From Sinorhizobium americanum (GTDB lineage: Bacteria; Pseudomonadota; Alphaproteobacteria; Rhizobiales; Rhizobiaceae), in contig NZ_LNQC01000056.1 of NCBI RefSeq assembly GCF_001651855.1, forward strand, positions 1 through 64,000: DNA of 64,000 nt, written 5' to 3'. The notes under the pieces are model-generated. The model saw nothing but the letters and a program-made list of their open reading frames with translations. It made no database searches and had not been told where the DNA came from. The position numbers were made by a program, and so were the translations under genes. Positions 1 to 9,578 of this stretch are shown one piece after another (the first letter of the stretch is position 1; each line of letters begins with the position of its first letter).

Positions 1-72
1 GACAACGACCGACGCCGCGCCTTGTAGGCGCGGCGAGGATATCCTTTGCTTGACAGACCCAGCCCAAAAAGA

Positions 73-103
73 GAAGCCCGGCCATTCTTGACCGGGCTTT
101 TTT
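73..103. terminator. Bidirectional intrinsic terminator downstream of gltA
   Basis: An AAGCCCGG stem pairs with CCGGGCTT around a ten-base loop. A T run follows on the plus strand, and A-rich sequence on the other side gives a T run on the minus strand. It lies just past the gltA stop, so it most likely ends gltA transcription. Confidence 0.75.
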
Positions 104-118
104 CGACGGGCGCTGCGA

Positions 119-1408
<1,290 letters not shown>

Positions 1409-1752
1409 GGGACCCTCCGTCTTTTGGCGCTGTGGCACGTCGTCCTATGCCACCAAATTAAGCGTTGCGAATTTGCTATATGATTTACTTTCGACTGCCA
1501 AGCTGTACGAAAGGCAAATTGTGCGATGCGAAAATGTGCATATGGCGGCGCAACAATCGCATGGTATGGCAATATATCCGCAAAGATCAATGATCGCTAA
1601 TCTCACGGCTTAGGCTGGTCAGTTCAGCTCTGCCTATTTTTTTGGCAGGTAGTCTTACGATTGCAATAAGGTTCCTTTGGTTGCAGGATCGGTGCGGGCG
1701 GCCAGAGGGGGCAGAGCAGAGCGAAATGCGGGAGGGGCAGGGACCGGCAGTA
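1409..1752. other. Divergent intergenic region gltA/comEC
   Basis: About 340 bases, AT-richer than the flanking genes, holding the gltA promoter candidate. Near 1629-1647 a short CTGCC...GGCAG inverted repeat encloses a T run. No convincing gene is seen. Confidence 0.6.
1475..1502 (-). promoter_or_regulatory. Candidate sigma-70 promoter of gltA
   Basis: On the minus strand CTTGGC and TATAGC are separated by 16 bases. This is close to the rhizobial housekeeping pattern CTTGAC-N17-CTATAT. It would give a leader of roughly 60 bases before the gltA ATG. Motif reading only. Confidence 0.45.
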
Positions 1753-4173
1753 ATGCGCGACGCGGAGCGCGGCGCATGGAGCCTGTCAGCCGCCGACTTT
1801 GTCGTCGATACGCGCGAAAACCCGCAGATCAAGGCGCACAGCGGTTCCGTCGTAAAGGCCGATCGCCGCTCTTACGCCGGCCGGCTTCGATCTCGGACCG
1901 CCGCCGTTGCCGGTTCTCTGCGCGCGATGCTGCGCGAGGAAGACGATTTCGGCCATGGCTTCGTGTTGGTTCCGGTGCTTCTGGCGCTCGGGGCGCTTAT
2001 CTGGTTTTCGCTGCCGGAGAACGTCGGACTTGCCAAACTCGCACCGCCGCTTTGCGTTTTCGGCATATCTGCATTGCTGTGCCGGGGGAAACTGCGTGCG
2101 TGGCGGCCGCTCTTGCTCGCGCCAGCAATCGTGGTCGCTGGTATGCTGCTTGCGGTGATCGAAACGCGCCGTGTCGATACGGTCATCCTTGATGGCCCGG
2201 TGACGACGAACCTGCGCGGCACCGTGCTCTCGCGCGAGCCGGACGACAAGGGGCGGTGGCGCTATCTGGTCGAGATCGTCGGCACCTCGGAGCCGACGCT
2301 GCGCAGGCCGCCCGGGCAGGCGACGCTGGTGGCCCGCAGTCGCCACGAGCCCTTCGCCATCGGCTCGGCCATCGAAGGCAAGGTTCGTCTCTCGCCGCCG
2401 TCCGGACCGGCGCTCCCGGGCCTCAACGATTTCGCCTTCGATGCCTATTTCAAGGGCGTGGGCGCCGTCGGCTTTTTCTACGGTGCGCCGCACAGGCCGT
2501 CGGACGCCAACGGCGATCTCTCCTTCTCGTTGCAGATGATCGCCCGCCTGTCGGCGTTGCGGGAAACGGTCGGCAATCGGATTCGGGCGGCAATCGGCGG
2601 CGACACCGGCGCCATCGCTGCAGCATTGGTAACCGGCGAGGAGCGCGCCATCAGCCGGGAGATCGTCGAGACGCTGCGGGCCGCCGGCCTTTCGCACGTC
2701 CTGGCGATTTCCGGGCTCAATATGGTGTTGGCAGCGGGCACCTTTCTCGTCGGTGCCCGAACCCTGCTGAGCCTGGTTCCCGGCCTTGCGGCGAAGCGCC
2801 CGATCAAGAAATACGCGGCCGCCGGCGCGCTCACCATGGTCTTCTTCTACATTCTGATTTCCGGCGGTGCGGTGTCGGCGCTCAGATCCTGGATCATGAT
2901 CTCGATCATGCTTGTCGCCGTCCTCTTCGACCGCGTCTCCATCAGCCTGCGCAATGTCGCGCTTGCCGCGCTGATCATCATTGTATGGTCGCCCTCGGCC
3001 GTGGCGGGTCCCGGCTTTCAGATGTCCTTTGCCGCGACACTGGCGCTTGTTGCCGGCTACGCTCGCTGGCGCGACCATCGGCTACGGAGTGCAGAGGAGA
3101 GGCGTTCTCGGCTGAACCTCGGCCAGGTCTCCGGTCCCGTCGTCGCTACCGTCGCGACGTCGCTCATTGGCGGACTGGCCACTGCCGTCTATGCGGCAGC
3201 GCATTTCCAGCGGCTGCCAGCCTACGGACTGCTCGCCAATGTCCTGACGACACCGCTGATCGGCATTCTCATCATGCCCTTTGGCCTCTTTGCCATGCTG
3301 CTCATGCCTTTCGGGCTGGAATATTACCCCTTGATGGTGATGGGGCAGGGGCTGGATTGGATGCTCACCGTCGCGCGCTACGTGGCGACGCTCGACGGTG
3401 AGTGGGTCACCGGACGTATTGGCGCGGCAGGTTTCTTCCTGCTCGCTTTCGGCGGCGTGTTGCTCTGCGTTCTCAGGACCCGGCTCGCCTTCGCCGGTGC
3501 GGCGTTGATCCTCGTGGGCGGGTTGTCCGTCGCGTTGGACCGCCAGGCGGAACGGCCCTCCATTACGATTTCCGAAGACGGACAACTGGTCGGCCTGATC
3601 GCCGAGGACGCGATTGCGACCAACAAGGCACGTCCGCCGGCGTTCATCTTCTCGCAATGGCAACGCGCGCTTGCCCTTGAGAGCCACCTTGCGCCTGTCG
3701 AAGCGTCCGCCGAAGGCCGCGTCCGGGAGGGTGTCGATCGCTCCGCGCGGAGTGCTCCAGGCGCTCAACCCGCCAACAGGATAGCGAGTGGGAACGCCAT
3801 GCCGTATCTGGCTGCGGCGAAGCCGGGCGCCTTTATTTGTCGCAAGGGCGAGTGGTGCGTCGGTCGCAGCCGGCAAGGTTGGGCGGTTGCGGTGATAGAA
3901 GCACCGGATGCCTTCGCGGAGCTGTGCGGCCGCGTCGACCTGATGGTTGCCGCGACAAGGCGGGCGTTGCCGGTCTGTTCGTCGGGCAAAACGCTGGTGT
4001 TTACCGGCAGGACGTTGCGGCAGACCGGCGCGATCGAGATTTATGCCGACGCGGCGCAGCCTGCTCGCATGCGCGTCATGACGTCTTTTCTATCGACGCA
4101 GAGGCCGTGGCAGCAGCACCGCCGCTATGATTGGCGCAGTGACAGTTTTTCCTCCGAACCGCCCGCGTTCTAA
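1753..4173 (+). CDS. ComEC/Rec2-family membrane protein lacking a recognisable metallo-beta-lactamase site
   Basis: ComEC proteins form the inner-membrane channel for single-stranded DNA during natural transformation. The product (806 aa from the ATG at 1753) has an N-terminal soluble/OB-like region, then the Competence domain with the conserved stretch around RAAGLSHVLAISGLNM and many hydrophobic helices to about residue 600. The C-terminal 200 residues should carry a metallo-beta-lactamase nuclease, but no HxHxDH motif is visible. The frame opens at a TTG at 1642, and an ATG at 1726 is also possible. I prefer 1753 because GGAGGGGCAGGG lies just upstream. Whether the cell is transformable is unknown. 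Confidence 0.85.
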   Translation: MRDAERGAWSLSAADFVVDTRENPQIKAHSGSVVKADRRSYAGRLRSRTAAVAGSLRAMLREEDDFGHGFVLVPVLLALGALIWFSLPENVGLAKLAPPLCVFGISALLCRGKLRAWRPLLLAPAIVVAGMLLAVIETRRVDTVILDGPVTTNLRGTVLSREPDDKGRWRYLVEIVGTSEPTLRRPPGQATLVARSRHEPFAIGSAIEGKVRLSPPSGPALPGLNDFAFDAYFKGVGAVGFFYGAPHRPSDANGDLSFSLQMIARLSALRETVGNRIRAAIGGDTGAIAAALVTGEERAISREIVETLRAAGLSHVLAISGLNMVLAAGTFLVGARTLLSLVPGLAAKRPIKKYAAAGALTMVFFYILISGGAVSALRSWIMISIMLVAVLFDRVSISLRNVALAALIIIVWSPSAVAGPGFQMSFAATLALVAGYARWRDHRLRSAEERRSRLNLGQVSGPVVATVATSLIGGLATAVYAAAHFQRLPAYGLLANVLTTPLIGILIMPFGLFAMLLMPFGLEYYPLMVMGQGLDWMLTVARYVATLDGEWVTGRIGAAGFFLLAFGGVLLCVLRTRLAFAGAALILVGGLSVALDRQAERPSITISEDGQLVGLIAEDAIATNKARPPAFIFSQWQRALALESHLAPVEASAEGRVREGVDRSARSAPGAQPANRIASGNAMPYLAAAKPGAFICRKGEWCVGRSRQGWAVAVIEAPDAFAELCGRVDLMVAATRRALPVCSSGKTLVFTGRTLRQTGAIEIYADAAQPARMRVMTSFLSTQRPWQQHRRYDWRSDSFSSEPPAF

Positions 4174-4365
4174 AGGGTCTGCAGCGCCGTTTCGGCGTTG
4201 CCTCGCCATTATTCCTGATTATTATACTCCAGATATCCTTGTCATCCGAGCCGGCTTTGCGTAAAGACCGTGCCGGCGAGGAAGTCTGGCCGCTTGCGAC
4301 CAGCGCCCTCGATTGCCCGAAGCGCCGACGTTGATCGGGAAGCGCGCGAAATAATGAGGAACGAG

Positions 4366-5328
4366 ATGTCGAATCGGAGCCGACCGACCCAGAACCTGTT
4401 GCTGGCGGCGACACTTGCCATTTTCCTTTCCGGCCCGGCCATGGTCGCAGCCCAGACGGAACCATCGGCGCCAGTCGGCGAGCAGACCGTTGCCCCGCTG
4501 CCGGCCGAGGGTGGAAGCAGCCCGGCGCCCGTAACGGCGCCGGCGCCGGCCGAAGGCGGCGCGATCGCCGCCGAAGGCGCGCCGAACCTTCCGCACGACC
4601 TGTCGCCGGTCGGCATGTTCCTCGCCGCTGACGTGGTCGTCAAAAGCGTGATGATCGCACTCGCCCTGGCCTCGGTGGCGACTTGGGCGATTTTCTTTGT
4701 GAAGACCCTGGAACTCGCCTTTGCGAAGGTGCGGATGAAGCGCGCGGTACGCGCGTTGACGGCGGCAAACGGTCTGGCAGCGCTGAAACTCGACCGCAAG
4801 GCAGGGGTTGCGGGCGAAATGATCGCCGCCGCCGTCGATGAGATGGCTCGTTCCGAGGCGGTCCTGGACCAAGCGCCGGCGACAGGCGTCAAGGAGCGCG
4901 CCGCCTCGCTGCTTTCCCGCATCGAGATCCGCGCCGGCAAGAGGATGAGCGCCGGCACCGGCGTTCTGGCTTCGATCGGCTCGGTCGGTCCCTTCGTCGG
5001 TCTGTTCGGCACCGTCTGGGGAATCATGAATTCCTTCATCGGCATCAGCAAGGCGCAGACGACCAATCTGGCGATCGTCGCGCCCGGCATCGCCGAAGCC
5101 CTGCTGGCGACCGCCATCGGGCTTGTCGCTGCCATTCCGGCAGTGGTGATCTACAACTACTTCGCCCGCTCGGTCGGCGGATACAAGCTCATCCTGGCGG
5201 ATGCCGCCGCCGCGGTTGAGCGGCTGGTAAGCCGCGATCTCGATCACCGCCAGATCCGCAAGCCTCAGCCGCGCCGGCAGGACGGTTACGGCCATGGTGC
5301 CGATGCGTCGATCGCCAGGATCGGGTGA
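4366..5328 (+). CDS. exbB: ExbB-type proton channel subunit (MotA/TolQ/ExbB family)
   Basis: Stator-type inner-membrane protein that uses the proton gradient to energise TonB-dependent outer-membrane uptake. A signal-like hydrophobic N-terminus ends near VAAQ, followed by a Pro/Ala/Gly-rich periplasmic stretch of about 50 residues. A first transmembrane helix lies near DVVVKSVMIALALASVATWA. The conserved MotA_ExbB core is at the C-terminal side, with GSVGPFVGLFGTVWGIMNSF and GIAEALLATAIGLVAAIPAV. Start 4366 is chosen for the GAGGA site just upstream; ATG 4354 would add four residues. exbD follows after six bases, so the two form an operon. No tonB is adjacent. Confidence 0.92.
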   Translation: MSNRSRPTQNLLLAATLAIFLSGPAMVAAQTEPSAPVGEQTVAPLPAEGGSSPAPVTAPAPAEGGAIAAEGAPNLPHDLSPVGMFLAADVVVKSVMIALALASVATWAIFFVKTLELAFAKVRMKRAVRALTAANGLAALKLDRKAGVAGEMIAAAVDEMARSEAVLDQAPATGVKERAASLLSRIEIRAGKRMSAGTGVLASIGSVGPFVGLFGTVWGIMNSFIGISKAQTTNLAIVAPGIAEALLATAIGLVAAIPAVVIYNYFARSVGGYKLILADAAAAVERLVSRDLDHRQIRKPQPRRQDGYGHGADASIARIG

Positions 5329-5334
5329 GCGGAT

Positions 5335-5760
5335 ATGGCGGGACGGATATCTGAAGGCAGCGGCGACCTCGACGAGAACAGCGAGATCAACGTCACGCCG
5401 TTCATCGATGTGATGCTGGTGCTCCTGATCATCTTCATGGTGGCTGCGCCGCTGGCGACGGTCGACATGAAGGTGGACTTGCCGCAATCCGTCGCCAGGC
5501 CGACGCCGCGTGACGACAAGCCGGTATTCGTGACCTTGAAGGCGGATCTGTCGCTGGCGATCGGCAATGAGGAGACGGGACGTGACGCCTTCGTCGCCGA
5601 ACTCGATCGAATCACCAACGGAAACAAGGAAACCCGCGTTCTGCTTCGCGCCGACCGGCTGGTCGACTACGGCGAGTTGATGACCGTCATGAATCTCATC
5701 CAGGGCGCGGGCTACGGCAAGATCGCCCTTGTCGGGCTCGAGGCCGCTCCCGGCCGCTGA
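5335..5760 (+). CDS. exbD: ExbD-type biopolymer transport protein
   Basis: Partner of ExbB in the TonB energising complex. The 141-residue product has the standard layout: a short cytoplasmic N-terminus, one transmembrane helix near residues 20-42 beginning NVTPFIDVMLVLLIIFM and carrying the essential membrane aspartate (FID), then a periplasmic domain. It starts six bases after exbB and is followed by a terminator-like hairpin, so the unit seems to contain only exbB and exbD. Confidence 0.95.
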   Translation: MAGRISEGSGDLDENSEINVTPFIDVMLVLLIIFMVAAPLATVDMKVDLPQSVARPTPRDDKPVFVTLKADLSLAIGNEETGRDAFVAELDRITNGNKETRVLLRADRLVDYGELMTVMNLIQGAGYGKIALVGLEAAPGR

Positions 5761-5799
5761 CGATCCCGTCGCACCAACGCCATCAAGCAACCGCATTCG

Positions 5800-5832
5800 A
5801 GCCGCCGGCCTTTCGCTGGCGGCTTCCTTTTT
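5800..5832 (+). terminator. Terminator after exbBD
   Basis: AGCCGCC pairs with GGCGGCT, followed by TCCTTTTT. It sits 40 bases beyond the exbD stop. Confidence 0.65.
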
Positions 5833-5973
5833 GCGGGCCGAATGCCGCGGTCGCTTGAAACCCGCGGTGCGGCGAATTATGAGCTTAGGCATGTGGCTCT
5901 CACGCAGCCAGGCTAGATCGCGCGGAATTCCCAAGATGGCGGCGCCGCGCCCATTCGCACACGAGGCAGCATC

Positions 5974-6633
5974 ATGAACTTCGAAGCAGCGCGCATTAAG
6001 ATGGTGGACAATCAGATCCGCACGACGGATGTGACCTCCCACTCGGTTCTGACTGCCTTTCTCTCCGTGCCACGCGAGGAATTCGTGCCGGCGAAGATGA
6101 AGGAACTGGCGTATATCGACACGGATATCGCGCTCGTCGGCGGCATCACCCCGCGCTACCTCATGGAGCCGTCTCCGCTGGCAAAGCTGCTGCAGCTCGC
6201 CCAGATCACCAAATCGGACAAGGTGCTCGAGATCGGCTCGGGGACGGGCTATGCTTCCGCCCTGCTGTCGCTCATCGCCGGCTCGGTCGTGGCGCTGGAG
6301 AGCGACGAGGCGCTGGCGGCTACGGCGACTGAGACGCTGGCGCGTCTTGGCTATGGCAGCGTCAGGATGGCAAGAGGCGATCTCACCAAGGGGTACGCCG
6401 CCGAAGCGCCCTATGACGTGATCTTCATCAACGGCGCGGTGGAGACGATTCCCGCTTCTCTTTTCGAGCAGCTTCGCGACGGCGGTCGCCTAGTCGCCGT
6501 GGAAGGGTTTGGTAACGCATCGCGTGCGAAACTCTACATGCGAGAATCGGGCAGGACTTCCGAGCGATCCGATTTCAATACGTCCGTGAAACCGCTGCCC
6601 GGGTTCAATCGCGAGCGGTCGTTTATTTTCTGA
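5974..6633 (+). CDS. PCMT-family (protein-L-isoaspartate O-methyltransferase-like) protein
   Basis: A 219-residue SAM-dependent methyltransferase fold. The SAM motif VLEIGSGTGYASALLS lies at about residues 80-95, with the acidic ribose-binding residue in VALESDE and motif II-like PYDVIFINGAVE. The N-terminus MVDNQIRTTDVT followed by FLSVPREEFVP is typical of the alphaproteobacterial paralogue encoded next to tolC. Canonical Pcm repairs isoaspartyl residues, but a second and more canonical pcm lies at 32488 in this window, so this copy may have another substrate. It starts at an ATG preceded by a weak ribosome site. Confidence 0.85.
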   Translation: MNFEAARIKMVDNQIRTTDVTSHSVLTAFLSVPREEFVPAKMKELAYIDTDIALVGGITPRYLMEPSPLAKLLQLAQITKSDKVLEIGSGTGYASALLSLIAGSVVALESDEALAATATETLARLGYGSVRMARGDLTKGYAAEAPYDVIFINGAVETIPASLFEQLRDGGRLVAVEGFGNASRAKLYMRESGRTSERSDFNTSVKPLPGFNRERSFIF

Positions 6634-6687
6634 GGTGCCACTTATTGAGGCATCTCAGCACACGCCTCTCTGGCTGAAATTTGCAAT

Positions 6688-6722
6688 GTTGCCAATCGGC
6701 AACGTGTCATGTGTTTCTTTTT
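6688..6722 (+). terminator. Possible terminator between the PCMT gene and tolC
   Basis: A perfect six-base-pair stem GTTGCC-AATC-GGCAAC is followed about ten bases later by a T-rich tract. The T run is set back, so termination is uncertain. Confidence 0.35.
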
Positions 6723-6914
6723 GAAATGCCCCCCTCGCATGCAGTGTACGGTTGTCGTAAGGTCGAATCCGGGGTTCAAAGTGGAACGACGAGGTGATTT
6801 GCCCGCCGAGGGGCGGCTGGGCGGATTGCCGCATGGGGATTGAACAGGCCGCCCACGGGGATTTGGTCTGCTGGAAATTGCCGGGTGCGTGACGCCCGGC
6901 TGAACGGAGGGAAG

Positions 6915-8282
6915 ATGGTGTCGATTGTCCGCAAAGCAGCCTTGTGGGCGGCTGTCTCGACCAGTGTATTGCTTGCGCCGCACGCCGTGCTCGCTGAGAC
7001 GATCTTCGGGGCAATGGCCAAGGCCTATGCGAACAATCCGGATCTCAATGCCGCGCGCGCCGGCCTCAGAGCTACCGATGAGGGCGTTCCGATCGCGAAG
7101 TCCGGTTACCGCCCCCAGGTTTCTGCCTCTGCAACCGGGACGCTGACGCGCATCGACGCCGAAACCGGTAGGCGGGATACGCATGATGGGCAGGTCGGCA
7201 TTTCGATCACCCAGACGATCTTCGACGGATTTCAGACCTTGAACAACGTCAGGGCGGCGCAGTCGGACGTCTTCTCCGGACGGGAGACACTGAAGGCTAA
7301 CGAGATCCAGATTCTTCTGTCGGCTGCCCAGTCCTATGCGAATATCGCTCGCGACCAGCAGATCGTCTCCATTCGCCGTCAGAACCTCGCCTTCCTCCGC
7401 GAACAGTTGAACGCCGCCCAGGCGCGTCTCGATGTGGGCGAAGGCACTCGGACCGACGTGAGCCAGGCGGAAGCCGAACTCGCCAACGCGCAGTCGCTGC
7501 TCGTCGCTGCGGTTGCCCAATTGAAGCAGAGCGAAGCGGTCTATGTTCAGATCGTCGGCGCCGCCCCGACGGGTATCCGTCAGCCCCGTCCGGCAACGAA
7601 GGGCATGCCGCGATCTCTCGATCAGGCAGTTGCCACCGGCCTGCGGGAGAACCCGCAGATCCTCGCAGCGCAGTACAATGTCGATTCGGCGGGCTTCCAG
7701 GTAAAATCGGCCGAGGGCACGATGCTGCCGGGCGTCGTCCTCCAGGGATCGGTTACACGCAATACCGGCAATTCCGGCACGGGCATTGATGACACCACTG
7801 CGAGCGTCACCGCCCGTCTTGAAGTGCCGATCTACCAGGGTGGCGCTGAATACGGCCAGATTCGCCAGGCGAAGGAAGTTCTCGGTCAGCAGCGCATCCT
7901 CGTCGACTCCGCGCGCGCCTCGGTGCAGCAGACGGTCGTTTCCGCCCATGCGCAGCTCGAATCCGCGCTTGCCCGGATCACCGCCAGCCGGTCGCAGATC
8001 TCGGCCGCGAATCTTGCTCTGGAAGGCGTCATCGAAGAACGCAAGGTCGGCCAGCGCACCACGCTTGATGTGCTCGATGCGCAGCAGGACGTTCTGGATG
8101 CGCAGGAATCACTTGCCGCCGCTCAGCGCGATGCCGTCGTGGCGAGCTACGCCCTGCTTGCGGCCATGGGCAAGCTGACCGTCGCGGTTCAAGGTCTGCA
8201 AGTGGCCGAGTATCGTCCGGAACAGCACTACGAAGCCGTCAAGGACAAGTGGTTCGGCCTGCGTACCGTAGACGGACGCTAA
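6915..8282 (+). CDS. tolC: TolC-family outer-membrane efflux/secretion channel
   Basis: Trimeric outer-membrane channel that pairs with RND, MFS and type I secretion systems. The 455-residue product has a signal peptide ending near PHAVLA, then two outer_membrane_efflux repeats: residues about 30-230 with ITQTIFDGFQ and TRTDVSQAEAELANAQ, and about 240-430 with VPIYQGG and GQRTTLDVLDAQQDVLDAQ. These are the hallmark turns of the two TolC halves. ATG 6915 follows a strong GGAGGGAAG; the open frame upstream to 6840 is not needed. In S. meliloti TolC is reported to affect exopolysaccharide output and antimicrobial resistance. Confidence 0.95.
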   Translation: MVSIVRKAALWAAVSTSVLLAPHAVLAETIFGAMAKAYANNPDLNAARAGLRATDEGVPIAKSGYRPQVSASATGTLTRIDAETGRRDTHDGQVGISITQTIFDGFQTLNNVRAAQSDVFSGRETLKANEIQILLSAAQSYANIARDQQIVSIRRQNLAFLREQLNAAQARLDVGEGTRTDVSQAEAELANAQSLLVAAVAQLKQSEAVYVQIVGAAPTGIRQPRPATKGMPRSLDQAVATGLRENPQILAAQYNVDSAGFQVKSAEGTMLPGVVLQGSVTRNTGNSGTGIDDTTASVTARLEVPIYQGGAEYGQIRQAKEVLGQQRILVDSARASVQQTVVSAHAQLESALARITASRSQISAANLALEGVIEERKVGQRTTLDVLDAQQDVLDAQESLAAAQRDAVVASYALLAAMGKLTVAVQGLQVAEYRPEQHYEAVKDKWFGLRTVDGR

Positions 8283-8299
8283 AGTTTCAGCCGCATCGT

Positions 8300-8383
8300 T
8301 CTCCTTGAGCCGCCTTCGGTTCAAGGAGAGGGATGATGTTGCCAAGTAGTATGGCGCGCCGTGGGCTACCACCGGTGCGCCAT
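8300..8383 (+). terminator. Two consecutive hairpins downstream of tolC
   Basis: TCTCCTTGA (8300-8308) pairs with TCAAGGAGA (8321-8329). ATGGCGC (8351-8357) pairs with GCGCCAT (8377-8383) and is followed by TTGCTTTC. Neither has a clean T run. They may end tolC transcription or protect the mRNA 3' end. Confidence 0.4.
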
Positions 8384-8548
8384 TTGCTTTCGTAGCCTTG
8401 GCACCTCCTTTAAAAAACAAATCTGTGCAAGAATTTCCTCAGCTGATTCGCGACATTTGTTTCGTTCGCGAACTCACATAAGGTTCGTTCGAAATCGGCA
8501 CGCGGACCGCTTCTGACATGCGATTGTCCGCAGCAAACGAGGATTGAA

Positions 8549-9373
8549 ATGGCACAGCTCAATGTCGCACGAGAACCTTCGATGGATGAGATTCTGGCAT
8601 CCATTCGCAAGATCATCGAGAACAACGAGCCTGGTCTGGCCGGCGCCTCTGCACCGCAAACATTCGAGGACGGCTCTGACGACGAAATCGAGTTGACGAT
8701 CGACTCCGAAATCGATGCTGAGGCACTCTCGTCCGAACACCGCGTTCCGTCCCGCATCTCCCTGACGGACGCCGAGCCGGCCAATAGCGGCGCGGGAGAG
8801 GCGACGGCATCCTCTTCGTCGCCGCTTTCCCTTGCGGACGTGGCGGCGCGCGTGCGGGCGGCCTCCGAGCGCCATGCATCGCATTACGCCGCTAAGGAGC
8901 CTTCAATGCTCGAGCGGGCCAGTTCCGTAGAGCAAAACCCGGTGGAGAAAAGTCCGGCAGCGGAGAGCCCGGTGATCACATCGCGGATGGCATCCGTTCC
9001 GTTTTCGAATGCGCCCTCGGCCGCGGCCGAGAAGCTGTCCGAAGGCGTGTCGCTGCGCAGCTTTGCCGAAGAGCCCGTGGCTATGGCGGCGGTTCCGTCA
9101 GCGCCGGGCTACCCGTTCGTTCCGGAAGCAGCCGGGAGAAGCGACGAGGTCGGCGGGGCGATCCTATCGCCCTCCGTCGGTCGGCAGGTGGCGCGTGCTT
9201 TTGACGATCTGGCCCATGCGGTGGATCAGGGGCCGCGGCGGTCTTTCGACGAGATCGCCGAGGCGATGCTTCGCCCGATGCTGCAGGAATGGCTCGACGA
9301 CAATCTGCCGACGCTGGTCGAGAAATTGGTGCGCGAGGAGATCGAACGGGTCGCGCGCGGTCCCCGGCGCTAA
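8549..9373 (+). CDS. popZ: PopZ-like polar organising protein (DUF2497)
   Basis: PopZ forms a polar matrix that anchors ParB-parS and recruits cell-cycle regulators in alphaproteobacteria. The 274-residue product has the two diagnostic ends. The N-terminal helix has EPSMDEILASIRKIIENN, and the C-terminal assembly region (about residues 230-274) has FDEIAEAMLRPMLQEWLDDN followed by LPTLVEKLVREEIERVARG. A disordered acidic Ser/Pro/Ala linker of roughly 190 residues joins them, longer than in Caulobacter PopZ. It starts at an ATG after GAGGATTGAA and precedes valS by about 200 bases. Confidence 0.9.
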   Translation: MAQLNVAREPSMDEILASIRKIIENNEPGLAGASAPQTFEDGSDDEIELTIDSEIDAEALSSEHRVPSRISLTDAEPANSGAGEATASSSSPLSLADVAARVRAASERHASHYAAKEPSMLERASSVEQNPVEKSPAAESPVITSRMASVPFSNAPSAAAEKLSEGVSLRSFAEEPVAMAAVPSAPGYPFVPEAAGRSDEVGGAILSPSVGRQVARAFDDLAHAVDQGPRRSFDEIAEAMLRPMLQEWLDDNLPTLVEKLVREEIERVARGPRR

Positions 9374-9578
9374 AGCCTTGCGGAACTCCTAAAGGGCGAC
9401 CGAGCGCTGCTTCTGAGCCTTCGGTGCATCGAGCCGTTCAGAAAAAGACGGCTGGCGGACATCCTTGAGTTGACAGGCCAAAGCCGTGATCGTCGCGGCT
9501 TTTTCCCCGTTTGTGTTGACTTGGACGGGCCGTTCCGGTTTACAAACCCTGACATCAATCTCGAAAATCGGTCAAAGA

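Noticed and set aside
5761-5973. Possible tonB remnant after exbD
   Set aside because: No frame with a Pro-rich TonB pattern or C-terminal TonB motif; the gap holds a terminator.
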